From: Regnicoccus frigidus
GTDB taxonomy: Bacteria; Cyanobacteriota; Cyanobacteriia; PCC-6307; Cyanobiaceae
Assembly (NCBI GenBank): GCA_025194985.1
Contig: JAOANE010000031.1
Location: 1 to 64,000 of the forward strand
Length of the DNA stretch: 64,000 nucleotides
Reading direction: 5' to 3'
Translations under genes and position numbers: made by a program
In this document: one piece after another, positions 18,267 through 26,240 of the stretch
Numbering within the stretch: the stretch's first letter is position 1
How the letters are laid out: each line of letters begins with the position of its first letter
The notes under the pieces: generated by a model
The model's input: the letters and a program-made list of their open reading frames with translations, nothing else
What the model was told of the DNA's origin: nothing
Databases searched by the model: none

Positions 18267-19110
18267 GGGTGCCACGGAAGGTGATCTCGGCACTGGCATA
18301 TTCCCTGGGCTCGAGGTGAATGGTGCAGCGCACCGGGCCGAAGCGAGCCTCCAGGTGCTCTTCGACCAGTTCCGTGACCCGATGGGCGGTGGGTAGATCG
18401 TTGGCCGCCACCACCATGTGCATGTCGATGAACACCTGCTGACCAATCACGCCTCGGCTGGCGATGTCATGGCAGTTGAGCACTCCTGGCACCGCCATCG
18501 CCACCGAGTGGATCGCTTCTGGCGCGATGGCGATCTGATCCACCAGCCAGGGCAAGTTGCTGCGCAACACCTGCCAGCAGGCCCGCACAAGCAGCAGGGC
18601 CAATGGGACCGCCACCGCCAGATCCAGCCAATTCAGACCCAGCCAGAGCGCGCCACTGAGGCCGACCAACACCATCGCGGTGGTCCAGATGTCGCTGGTG
18701 GTGTGCATGGCATCGGCCAGCAGCAGCCGGCTCTGTAGCCGCTGACCCTCCCGTCGTTCGTAGAACGCCAGCGCCAGATTGCCGCAGAGCGCCAGCAGAA
18801 CCAGGCCCAGCTCAACGGGGGTGATGCGCAGCGGACCAATGCCATTGATCAGGCGTTGGGCTGCGGTTTGGAGGATTTCGAAGGCGGCAAACAGGATGAA
18901 TGCCGCGATCGCCAAGGCACCGACGCCTTCATATTTATGGTGACCGTAAGGATGGTCACGGTCTGGCCTGGGATCGGACAGACCGTTGGCGATCAGACCC
19001 AACAGGCTGGAGAGGCCATCGGTGGCGCTGTGCATCGCATCGGCCAGCAGGGCCAGGGAGCCGCTCAGCAGGCCGACCGCCAGTTTCAGCAGACTCATGG
19101 CGATGTTCAC
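18259..19110 (-). CDS. Cation diffusion facilitator (CDF) metal transporter
   Basis: A CDF-family antiporter that would export Zn, Mn, Fe or Co in exchange for protons. Six membrane helices are visible, with the metal-site signatures ADAMHSATDG in helix 2 and ADAMHTTSDI in helix 5, the DHPYGHHKYE loop, and a C-terminal cytoplasmic ferredoxin-like domain. The metal cannot be decided from these residues. Counted from the GTG at 19110 it is 283 residues, but the coding frame clearly continues upstream (residues like VIPSQAARAALGSDNRG) to a stop at 19222-19224 with no usable start. An ATG at 19216 is out of frame by one surplus base; removing one G from the ATGGGAAG run gives an uninterrupted start MEASAGN. 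Confidence 0.87.
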   Translation of the reverse strand: MNIAMSLLKLAVGLLSGSLALLADAMHSATDGLSSLLGLIANGLSDPRPDRDHPYGHHKYEGVGALAIAAFILFAAFEILQTAAQRLINGIGPLRITPVELGLVLLALCGNLALAFYERREGQRLQSRLLLADAMHTTSDIWTTAMVLVGLSGALWLGLNWLDLAVAVPLALLLVRACWQVLRSNLPWLVDQIAIAPEAIHSVAMAVPGVLNCHDIASRGVIGQQVFIDMHMVVAANDLPTAHRVTELVEEHLEARFGPVRCTIHLEPREYASAEITFRGTHG

Positions 19111-19261
19111 CGCCAGGGCGATCAGCAGAACCCTCTGAACGGGCCCCCGGTTGTCACTGCCAAGGGCGGCCCGAGCGGCTTGGGACGGGATGACGTTTCC
19201 AGCGGAGGCTTCCCATCTAATTTATGGAGGCTCTGGGATGATTGGTTGAGCTGAGCTAGAG

Positions 19262-20749
19262 ATGCTCACCTCAGCCGGAGCCGCCACCGGCGCCGCTGCC
19301 CGACTGTTTTGCCCAATCCCTTTGCCCAATCCCATGGTCCCTGATCCCAGGGGTATCCCCTGGCTGCCGATCGCGGCCACTGGGCTGCGCCGCCTGGCTC
19401 TTCCAGCCGGGGCGCTGTTGGCGGGAGGCTGGGTCCTCGGCGACGCCCTGCATTTGCCCCTGCCCACCGCCCTCGCTGCAGCGGCGATGGCAGGGGGCTG
19501 GTGGTGGTTGAGCCGCCCACGGCGTCCTGTCAGCCCCAAATTGCCGACATCCCTGGAGGGCTGGTACAGCCGCTGTGACGCCCTGCTGCTTCAGTTCGAC
19601 AAGCTGGCCGTTGCAGGCGGGCTGACCGGCGAGGCCAGAGCCCTGGCCCAGGAGAAGCGCATCCAGCAGCTGGAGCTGCTGCGGCAGCGGCAGCAACGGA
19701 CCAATCTCGAGCTGGGCGTGGTGGGGTTAACCCCGCCGCCCGCTTCGATGCAACCGGCCCTGCTGGCAGCCCTGCGCGGCGCCCTGCCCCTGACCCTGCA
19801 CTGGGGCCATCCCCTTCCCTCCACCAGCCCCGACTGGCAGTGGCCCCAAGCCCTTGAGCAGTGCGACCTGCTGCTCTACGGCCTGACGCCACCCCTGCGG
19901 GGCGCCGACCTGCGCTGGCTGGGCAGCCTGCCGCAGCAGCAAGCGGTCTGGTTGCTGGTGGACGCCCAGCCGTCGGCGGCGCAATCCCTCCAAGACCTGG
20001 AGCTAGAACTCCGCTCCCAACTGCCCGAGCCTTTGGGCGAGCGGCTGCTGTTCTGGCAGGGCGAGGCCGAGGGACTGGGCCAAGCAACCGCGCCACTCCA
20101 ACCCGTGCTGCATGGCGGTGGGCGGCAGCGCCTGATCGACACCGACCGGCGCTGCCTTGCCTCGCTGCATGACGCCTGGCAAACCGAACTTGAGGCTCTG
20201 CGGCGGCAAGCCTTGCGGCCGCTGCTGCAGCGCACCCAGTGGACCGTGGCAGGCGCCGTGCTCATCGCCCCGCTGCCCAGCCTGGATCTGTTGGTGCTGG
20301 CCGCTGCCAACGGCCTGATGCTGCGGGAGATGGCCCGCCTCTGGAACTGCCCCTGGGATGCCGATCAACTGCGCGACGCCGCCATGGAGCTGGCCAAGGC
20401 CGCCCTGGCCCTGGGCGTCGCCGAGTGGAGCAGCCAGGGTTTGATGGCCTTGATGCGACTGGAGGCTTCCACCTGGTTGGTGAGCGGCGCGCTCCAGGCG
20501 CTCAGTGCCGCCTACCTCACCCGGGTGGTGGCCCACGCGATGGCCGATGTGCTGGCCCTCAGCAGCGGCGTGCCCCAGGCCGATCTTCAGCAGCTGCGCC
20601 TGCAGGCCCCCCTGCTCGTGGCCAAAGCTGCAGCAGCAGAACAACTCGATTGGCCGGCGTTCCTGCGCCAGGCCAAGGACTGGGTGCTCTCCGGTCCTGG
20701 CTCCAGGGGAAACAGTCCAGGCCTGGATCAGCGCCAGCTACCGGCTTGA
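19262..20749 (+). CDS. DUF697 membrane protein with degenerate GTPase-like region
   Basis: A 495-residue protein. N-terminal hydrophobic segments (LALPAGALLAGGWVLGDAL and AMAGGWWWL) precede a coiled, Gln/Arg-rich helix near residues 115-150, then a region placed like the GTPase domain of YcjF/era-like proteins. No Walker A (GxxxxGKS/T) or NKxD motif is visible there: the corresponding loop reads GLTPPPASMQP. The C-terminal 150 residues match the DUF697 pattern, with two or more membrane helices (VAGAVLIAPLPSLDLLVLAAANGLMLREMARLW and the AALALGVAEWSSQGLM segment). Role unknown; family association moderately sure. It ends 134 bp before psbA. An internal ATG at 19334 is an alternative start. Confidence 0.75.
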   Translation: MLTSAGAATGAAARLFCPIPLPNPMVPDPRGIPWLPIAATGLRRLALPAGALLAGGWVLGDALHLPLPTALAAAAMAGGWWWLSRPRRPVSPKLPTSLEGWYSRCDALLLQFDKLAVAGGLTGEARALAQEKRIQQLELLRQRQQRTNLELGVVGLTPPPASMQPALLAALRGALPLTLHWGHPLPSTSPDWQWPQALEQCDLLLYGLTPPLRGADLRWLGSLPQQQAVWLLVDAQPSAAQSLQDLELELRSQLPEPLGERLLFWQGEAEGLGQATAPLQPVLHGGGRQRLIDTDRRCLASLHDAWQTELEALRRQALRPLLQRTQWTVAGAVLIAPLPSLDLLVLAAANGLMLREMARLWNCPWDADQLRDAAMELAKAALALGVAEWSSQGLMALMRLEASTWLVSGALQALSAAYLTRVVAHAMADVLALSSGVPQADLQQLRLQAPLLVAKAAAAEQLDWPAFLRQAKDWVLSGPGSRGNSPGLDQRQLPA

Positions 20750-20759
20750 TTCATCCATC

Positions 20760-20799
20760 TTCATGAACACTTGATGAACATGTTCATGAACATTATTTT
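20760..20799 (+). promoter_or_regulatory. Putative psbA promoter with overlapping palindrome array
   Basis: A -35-like TTGATG (20771-20776) is separated by 17 bp from a -10-like TATTTT (20794-20799), placing a start site near 20806 and a leader of about 78 nt before the psbA ATG. Overlapping this are a perfect 14-bp palindrome ATGAACATGTTCAT (20774-20787), a 12-bp palindrome TGTTCATGAACA (20781-20792) and two copies of TTCATGAA (20760-20767, 20783-20790). A dimeric regulator binding here would compete with RNA polymerase. Positions are seen in the sequence; promoter function is inferred. Confidence 0.45.
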
Positions 20800-20883
20800 C
20801 CAGGCGACACGAATCATGGAGTGATCCCAGAGGCCAAAGTCTTGATGACTAGCCTGTTATTCATCTTCATCCTCATTCCTCCA

Positions 20884-21948
20884 ATGACAACGGCTGTTCG
20901 CAGCGGACGTTCCGCCTCTTGGGAAAGGTTCTGTCAGTGGGTCACCTCCACCGACAACCGCCTCTACGTGGGCTGGTTCGGTGTGCTGATGATTCCCTGC
21001 CTCCTGGCAGCCACGAGCTGCTTCATCATTGCTTTCATTGCCGCGCCGCCTGTCGACATCGACGGCATCCGTGAGCCCGTGGCGGGCTCGTTGATGTACG
21101 GCAACAACATCATTTCCGGTGCTGTCGTTCCCTCCAGTAACGCCATCGGCCTGCACTTCTACCCGATCTGGGAAGCCGCCAGCCTCGATGAGTGGCTTTA
21201 CAACGGCGGTCCTTACCAGCTGATCATTTTCCACTTCCTGATCGGTATTTCGGCCTATATGGGCCGTCAGTGGGAGCTCAGCTACCGGCTGGGCATGCGT
21301 CCCTGGATCTTTGTCGCCTACAGCGCGCCGCTTTCGGCCGCCTTCGCCGTCTTCCTGATCTATCCCTTCGGCCAGGGTTCTTTTTCTGACGCCATGCCCC
21401 TTGGCATCTCAGGCACCTTCAACTTCATGCTGGTCTTCCAGGCGGAGCACAACATCCTGATGCACCCCTTTCACATGCTCGGTGTGATCGGTGTGTTTGG
21501 CGGTTCGCTGTTCTCGGCCATGCACGGTTCGCTTGTCACCAGTTCGCTGGTACGGGAAACCACCGAAAGCGAGAGCCTGAATTACGGCTACAAGTTCGGC
21601 CAGGAAGAGGAGACCTACAACATCGTGGCGGCCCACGGTTATTTCGGCCGCCTGATCTTCCAGTACGCCTCCTTCAACAACAGCCGCAGCCTGCACTTCC
21701 TCCTGGCCGCCTGGCCGGTGGTGGGGATCTGGTTCACGTCCCTGGGCGTCAGCACGATGGCCTTCAACCTCAACGGCTTCAACTTCAACCAGTCGGTGCT
21801 CGATTCCCAGGGCCGGGTGTTGAACACCTGGGCCGACGTGCTCAACCGCGCCAACCTCGGTTTCGAGGTGATGCACGAACGCAACGCCCACAACTTCCCG
21901 CTTGATCTGGCCCTGAGCGAATCCAGGCCCGTGGCTCTGATCGGCTGA
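20884..21948 (+). CDS. psbA: Photosystem II D1 protein, Gln130 (D1:1-like) form
   Basis: The D1 reaction-centre protein, 354 residues from the ATG at 20884; a GTG at 20821 in the same frame would add 21 residues with no D1 character and is rejected. All key residues are present in standard numbering (one higher than here): Tyr161, Asp170, Glu189, His190, His198, His332, Glu333, Asp342 and Ala344, so it can ligate the Mn4CaO5 cluster and is not a rogue or chlorophyll f synthase variant. Residue 130 is Gln (MGRQWELS), the low-light-type form. Gly80, Phe158 and Thr286 are standard, arguing against the microaerobic D1' type. The C-terminal extension removed by CtpA is 11 residues (LSESRPVALIG), shorter than the usual 16. 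Confidence 0.97.
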   Translation: MTTAVRSGRSASWERFCQWVTSTDNRLYVGWFGVLMIPCLLAATSCFIIAFIAAPPVDIDGIREPVAGSLMYGNNIISGAVVPSSNAIGLHFYPIWEAASLDEWLYNGGPYQLIIFHFLIGISAYMGRQWELSYRLGMRPWIFVAYSAPLSAAFAVFLIYPFGQGSFSDAMPLGISGTFNFMLVFQAEHNILMHPFHMLGVIGVFGGSLFSAMHGSLVTSSLVRETTESESLNYGYKFGQEEETYNIVAAHGYFGRLIFQYASFNNSRSLHFLLAAWPVVGIWFTSLGVSTMAFNLNGFNFNQSVLDSQGRVLNTWADVLNRANLGFEVMHERNAHNFPLDLALSESRPVALIG

Positions 21949-22004
21949 TCCGTTATTCGTTCAGGCCTTTTGCCGGCTTTCTCAGGTGTTCACTGTCACC
22001 ATTT

Positions 22005-22030
22005 AGCCCCCTCCCTGGAGGGGGCTTTTT
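22005..22030 (+). terminator. Intrinsic terminator of psbA
   Basis: A perfect 10-bp stem, AGCCCCCTCC (22005-22014) pairing with GGAGGGGGCT (22017-22026), with a minimal loop and followed by a T run (22026-22030). It lies 57 bp after the psbA stop and is the clearest terminator in the window. Confidence 0.9.
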
Positions 22031-22174
22031 GATAGGGTCGCACAATCTCTTCATCTCACAGCAACGTTGCGTTGGGCTGACGATCTCCCCCATGACTGAA
22101 TGGCCCAGCGGCCTTACTCCTCGCGGGCCTCAAGCATTTCGTCAGTGGTTTCAGTCAGGGCGAGTGAGAACAGC

Positions 22175-22215
22175 GTGAGTGATGGTAAGTGAGTGATGGC
22201 AAGTGAGTGATGCGG
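22175..22215 (+). repeat. Three tandem 14-bp repeats ending at a gene start
   Basis: The unit GTGAGTGATGGTAA occurs at 22175-22188, as GTGAGTGATGGCAA at 22189-22202, and as a partial copy GTGAGTGATGCGG from 22203. Each copy carries GTG and ATG triplets, but because 14 is not a multiple of three the copies are in different frames; only the third opens the DUF4336 gene. Copy-number slippage could alter the leader but not the coding frame. Confidence 0.7.
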
Positions 22216-23369
22216 TCGCCGACCAGCGCTGGCCCTGGTGGCCTCTGCTGCCGCTTTATCCCTACGGCCGACGGCGCACCTTGGTGCGGGAGCTGGTTCC
22301 AGGCCTGGTGTGGGGTTTCGAGCAGCTGCAGGGGCTGTTCTATGTGGCCGTGCCGATCCGGATGACGGTGGTGCGGCTGCGCGAAGGCCTGCTCCTCTAC
22401 GCCCCGGTTGCTGCCACCGCTGAAGTGATCCAGGAACTTCGGAGCCTTGAGGCTCGCCACGGTCCGGTGGTCACGATCGTGCTGCCGACCAGCTCCGGGC
22501 TGGAGCACAAGCTGCCGGTACCGGCCATGGCCAGGGCTTTCCCCCGTGCCCAGGTCTGGGTCAGTCCCAAGCAGTGGAGCTTCCCACTCTCTTTGCCCCT
22601 GGACTGGCTGGGTTTCCCGGCGGATCGCACACGGGTGTTATTTGAGGACGGCGTGCCCCATGGCGATGCACTGTCCTGGCACCCCCTGGGTCCTGTGAAT
22701 TTGGGCATCGGCACCTTCTTGGAGGTTGCCGTGTTCCACCGCAGCAGTGGCGCCCTGCTCGTAACCGATGCGCTCGTGGCTATTGCCCCTGATCCACCCC
22801 AGCTGTTTGACGCTGATCCAAGGCCCCTGCTGTTTCACGCACGGGAGAGGGGTGATGAACAACTCCAGGACACAGCCGAACGGCGGCGACGGGGCTGGTG
22901 GCGCATGGTCCTGTTCGCGTCCTATTTCCGGCCGGAGTTCCTACAGGTTTTGCCTTTGGCAGAGGCGTTGGCTCTGTCCTGCCGAGTCGGCGTACGGCAG
23001 GCCGAGGCTTATTTCGGGATCTATCCGTTTCGCTGGCTGCCTGGCTGGGAGGCCGACTTCGAGGCGTTGTTTCGCGGGGGCCAACCCCATCTGCAGATCG
23101 CCCCAGTGCTGGAGAGGCTGGTCTTTCCCCGATCCAAGGAGCTTCTGTTGGGCTGGATCCGTGAGCTGGCGGGGATCGACTCCCTGGCCTGGATCATTCC
23201 CGCCCACTACACGGCCCCGGTCCACTGCACCAGCCAAGATCTCTGTAACCTTGCTGGCGAACTCGAAACACGTGATTGGGCCTGCTCGGAAGGGTCCTGG
23301 CGGTTCTTAGCTGGCCTGGACAACAACTTGCTGCGCTGGAGAATCATCCCCAGGTCTGTTCAGAACTAG
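22203..23369 (+). CDS. DUF4336-type protein (metallo-hydrolase-like fold)
   Basis: A 388-residue protein with the pattern of DUF4336 proteins, common in cyanobacteria and plants and thought to have a metallo-beta-lactamase-like fold. Visible features are the N-terminal LYPYGRRRTLVRELVPGLVWGFEQLQGLFYVAVPIRMTVV-type block (positions 17-57), a central IVLPTSSGLEHK segment where a metal-site His may sit, LLVTDALV, and a C-terminal WIIPAHYTAPV motif with another conserved His. Function is unknown. It starts with GTG at 22203 inside a tandem repeat. A 10-bp palindrome GCAACGTTGC lies upstream at 22061-22070. Confidence 0.78.
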   Translation: MSDAVADQRWPWWPLLPLYPYGRRRTLVRELVPGLVWGFEQLQGLFYVAVPIRMTVVRLREGLLLYAPVAATAEVIQELRSLEARHGPVVTIVLPTSSGLEHKLPVPAMARAFPRAQVWVSPKQWSFPLSLPLDWLGFPADRTRVLFEDGVPHGDALSWHPLGPVNLGIGTFLEVAVFHRSSGALLVTDALVAIAPDPPQLFDADPRPLLFHARERGDEQLQDTAERRRRGWWRMVLFASYFRPEFLQVLPLAEALALSCRVGVRQAEAYFGIYPFRWLPGWEADFEALFRGGQPHLQIAPVLERLVFPRSKELLLGWIRELAGIDSLAWIIPAHYTAPVHCTSQDLCNLAGELETRDWACSEGSWRFLAGLDNNLLRWRIIPRSVQN

Positions 23370-23379
23370 GACCAGCCCC

Positions 23380-23757
23380 TCAGAGCTTCAGTTCGCCGGG
23401 ATCGGCATCACTGCCCCCTTCGCCGAACAGGGTGGTTTCGAGCTCCATCCGCTGCTCCATCTGGCGCAGGAAGTAACCGGTCATCATCGCCGAAGCGAGC
23501 AATCCAGCCAGATTATCCCGGCTGGCTTGAATCTTCACCTCGAACTGCTCGCTGGGGATCATCCCAAGCAGGCCTTGCACGTTGTGGCGGATGATGTCTT
23601 GGATATCGCCGCTGGCCGAACGGGCTACCCGCTGCAGCACGTCCGGGGATTGTTCCTGCAAATACTGAATCAACAAATTACTGTTGATCGCTTCACTGTC
23701 AGTGGTCAGGAACTCCGGGTTGAACATCTCCGGTGTGCTCTGCATCACGGCTTTCAC
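23380..23757 (-). CDS. DUF760 family protein
   Basis: A protein of 121-125 residues with the DUF760 signature: the PEFLTTDSEA start, a helical QYLQEQSPDVLQRVARS segment, DIIRHNVQGLLGMIPSEQFEV, and LASAMMTGYFLRQMEQRMELE near the C-terminus. DUF760 proteins occur in cyanobacteria and plastids; in plants some members have been linked to chloroplast protein turnover, but no bacterial function is settled. The start is the GTG at 23757, directly after the lepB stop, or the ATG at 23745. Co-transcription with lepB is very likely. Confidence 0.85.
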   Translation of the reverse strand: MKAVMQSTPEMFNPEFLTTDSEAINSNLLIQYLQEQSPDVLQRVARSASGDIQDIIRHNVQGLLGMIPSEQFEVKIQASRDNLAGLLASAMMTGYFLRQMEQRMELETTLFGEGGSDADPGELKL

Positions 23758-23758
23758 C

Positions 23759-24385
23759 CTACCGCAGGCCGTCGGCCTCCCCTCCTGCCGGCAGGGGTGA
23801 GAACCGTATCGGTCCGAGCTGGTTGAGGGGCCAGTAGCGCAACACGGCCGTGCCGATCACGTGATCAGCAGGAAGCGGACCCCAGAGGTGGGAATCGAGG
23901 CTGGCATTGCGGTTGTCCCCCAAGACCATCAGATGTCCCGGGGGCACCACCAGCGGCGGTAGGTCGTAAGCGATCGGCACCTGGCGCCAGGTCTCAACTA
24001 CGGGGGTCCCATTGCGGATCAACGCGCCGCCACGCACTTCGATCCGATCACCTGCCCCGCCGACCACCCGCTTGATGAGGGCGGCTTTGGGGTCGTAGCC
24101 GGCTTCGAGCAAGGGGTCTGGCGGCCTGAATACCACGATTGTTCCTACCGGCAGGGGGGCTGGCAGATGGGGCCGAACCTTCTCCACCAGGATCCGATCG
24201 TTCAGCTGCAGGGTCGGCAGCATCGAGCCCGAGGGAATCCAGCGGGGTTCGATCACCGCCCAGCGCAGCGTCACCGCCAGCAGAACCCAGAGCAAAAGGC
24301 CAAGCCAGGGCCGGGTGTTCGGTTGGCCCCCTGGGCCAGTGGCAGGAGCAGGCGCTGGGGCGAGGTCCGGTGCTGGGGCGCTCAT
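23759..24385 (-). CDS. lepB: Signal peptidase I
   Basis: A 208-residue type I signal peptidase that removes signal peptides from exported proteins at the outer face of the plasma or thylakoid membrane. After a Pro/Ala-rich N-terminus there is a single membrane anchor (LGLLLWVLLAVTLRWAVI, about residues 28-45). The catalytic Ser54 is in PSGSMLPTL and the general base Lys105 in ALIKRVVG; the GDNRNASLDSHLWG box is also present. The stop is one base before the GTG of the DUF760 gene. The gene diverges from menD, with 60 bp between starts. Confidence 0.95.
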   Translation of the reverse strand: MSAPAPDLAPAPAPATGPGGQPNTRPWLGLLLWVLLAVTLRWAVIEPRWIPSGSMLPTLQLNDRILVEKVRPHLPAPLPVGTIVVFRPPDPLLEAGYDPKAALIKRVVGGAGDRIEVRGGALIRNGTPVVETWRQVPIAYDLPPLVVPPGHLMVLGDNRNASLDSHLWGPLPADHVIGTAVLRYWPLNQLGPIRFSPLPAGGEADGLR

Positions 24386-24445
24386 TTCAGGGTCCGAACC
24401 GGAGGAAAGCCCCGCAAGTGGGCATGATCACCCCATCCTGAACAG

Positions 24446-26218
24446 GTGCGGGCCAGGGTGAGCGCAGCCGAGAACCTTGAGGCTTCTCTGATCCTGCTGC
24501 AAGGCCTGCAGCGGCTTGGACTGCGGCGCCTGGTGCTCTGTCCCGGCAGCCGGTCTGCAGCCCTGGCTGTGGCGGCCGGGATGCTGGCGGGTCCGCGCCT
24601 GAGCCTGCAGACCGGCATCGATGAACGCTCCGCCGCCTTCTTCGCACTCGGGCTGAGCCGGGCCGATGGAGTCCCAGCGGCCGTGATCACCACGTCGGGC
24701 ACCGCCGTCGCCAACCTGCTGCCAGCGGTGGTGGAAGCTGACCACGGCGCGATCCCTCTGTTGCTTCTGAGCGCCGACCGACCCGCTCACCGCAAGGGAT
24801 GCGGCGCCAACCAGACCGTCAACCAGGAAGACTTCCTGCGGCCCTGCTGTCGCTGGGTCGGGGAAGCCGAGGCCACCGGCCTGGCGGCCATGGGAGCGGC
24901 AGCCCTCGAAGCGATGGCCGAGCGTGCCTGGCGATCCGCCCTGGGCTATCCAGCCGGACCGGTCCATCTCAACCTTCCGTTCGAAGAACCCCTGCACGCC
25001 GACGCCGGCACCCTGCAGCGCCTGGCCGCCCTCTGGCTGCCAGCTGCTTCCTCGGCAGAAGTCGTGGCCAGGCCGGATGGCGCGCTAACGGGCCTGGATT
25101 CGGCGCTGTCCGGCCTGGATCCCGATCAACCTGGACTAATCGTGGCCGGACCGTGGCGCGGAACGCCGGCTGATTGGCCGGCGTTCCTTGCCGCCCTGCG
25201 CCACTGGCAGCAGCGCAGTGGCTGGCCCCTGCTGGCTGACGGGCTCTCCGGGCTGCGGGGCCAATCGGATCTGGTCTGCTTCGCGGGCTACGACCTGTTG
25301 CTGGAGGCGGCGCCGTTAGAATTGGCGGCCGCCCAGGTGCTGCGCCTCGGTCCCACGCCCTCCAGCAGGCGCCTTCAGCAGTGGTTGGCTGGCTTGGGGG
25401 GCCATCAGCTGCTGATCTGCGAAGCCGATCCCCGCAACCAGGATCCGCTGGGAACGGCGACATCAAGCGATGGACTGGGCTTGGCCCACTGGTGCCAGAG
25501 CCAGAGCGACGCCATCTGGCGAGGGCAGCCCGCCCCAGCCAGCACGGCCCTGCAGCAGCGCTGGCGGCAGCGGGAGGCCACCTGCCAGGCGCTACTTGAT
25601 CGCCACCTGCCGGCCAGCGGAGCGCCGAGCGAACCAGCCCTGGCCCGGGCCCTGAGCCTGCTGCTGTCGGCCGATCGGCCGGTGATGCTGGCCAGCAGCA
25701 GCCCCGTGCGCGACTGGGAGAGCTTTGCCGATCCAAGGGGCCCAGCCCGGCCCGTCTATGGCTTCCGCGGCGCCTCCGGCATCGACGGCACCCTGTCGCT
25801 GGCGGCTGGACTGGCCGAGAGCCTGGGACAACTGGTCTTGGTCTGTGGCGACCTGGCCTTGCTGCATGACAGCAACGGCTGGTTGTGGGCTCAGCAATTA
25901 ACGGGGCAACTCACCGTGGTGCTGATCGACAACGGCGGCGGCGGCATTTTCGAGCAATTGCCGATTCGCCCCAAGCCCGAAACAGGCACCGTCGATTTTG
26001 AGCGCCTGTTCGCCATGCCCCAGCGCCTTGATCACCGGGCCCTGGCGGCGGCCCATGGCGTGCCATCCCGGCGGGTGGAGCGGCTCGACGACCTGGCGGC
26101 AGCCCTGCACTGGAGTGAGGGAGAACAGCTCGCCCTGCTGGAGCTGCGCACCGATCGCCGGGCCGATGCCCAGCTGCGAGAACTGTTGCGAGCCAGTGGC
26201 GGTCACGCCACAGAATGA
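24446..26218 (+). CDS. menD: 2-succinyl-5-enolpyruvyl-6-hydroxy-3-cyclohexene-1-carboxylate synthase
   Basis: A thiamine-diphosphate enzyme of 590 residues that joins 2-oxoglutarate to isochorismate, the committed step of the naphthoquinone pathway; in cyanobacteria this leads to phylloquinone, the photosystem I quinone. The N-terminal Pyr domain holds CPGSRSAAL and TTSGTAVANLLPAVVEA. The C-terminal PP domain holds the cofactor motif starting GDLALLHD and continuing to IDNGGGGIF. Length is normal. menB follows 22 bp downstream on the same strand. Confidence 0.95.
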   Translation: MRARVSAAENLEASLILLQGLQRLGLRRLVLCPGSRSAALAVAAGMLAGPRLSLQTGIDERSAAFFALGLSRADGVPAAVITTSGTAVANLLPAVVEADHGAIPLLLLSADRPAHRKGCGANQTVNQEDFLRPCCRWVGEAEATGLAAMGAAALEAMAERAWRSALGYPAGPVHLNLPFEEPLHADAGTLQRLAALWLPAASSAEVVARPDGALTGLDSALSGLDPDQPGLIVAGPWRGTPADWPAFLAALRHWQQRSGWPLLADGLSGLRGQSDLVCFAGYDLLLEAAPLELAAAQVLRLGPTPSSRRLQQWLAGLGGHQLLICEADPRNQDPLGTATSSDGLGLAHWCQSQSDAIWRGQPAPASTALQQRWRQREATCQALLDRHLPASGAPSEPALARALSLLLSADRPVMLASSSPVRDWESFADPRGPARPVYGFRGASGIDGTLSLAAGLAESLGQLVLVCGDLALLHDSNGWLWAQQLTGQLTVVLIDNGGGGIFEQLPIRPKPETGTVDFERLFAMPQRLDHRALAAAHGVPSRRVERLDDLAAALHWSEGEQLALLELRTDRRADAQLRELLRASGGHATE

Positions 26219-26240
26219 GGGCGACCTTGCTTCAGGCCCG

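Noticed and set aside
20821..20883. A 21-residue N-terminal extension of D1 from the GTG at 20821
   Set aside because: No D1 protein begins this way; ATG 20884 gives the standard N-terminus.
20884..21948. Rogue D1, chlorophyll f synthase or microaerobic D1'
   Set aside because: All Mn ligands are present and Gly80, Phe158 and Thr286 are standard.
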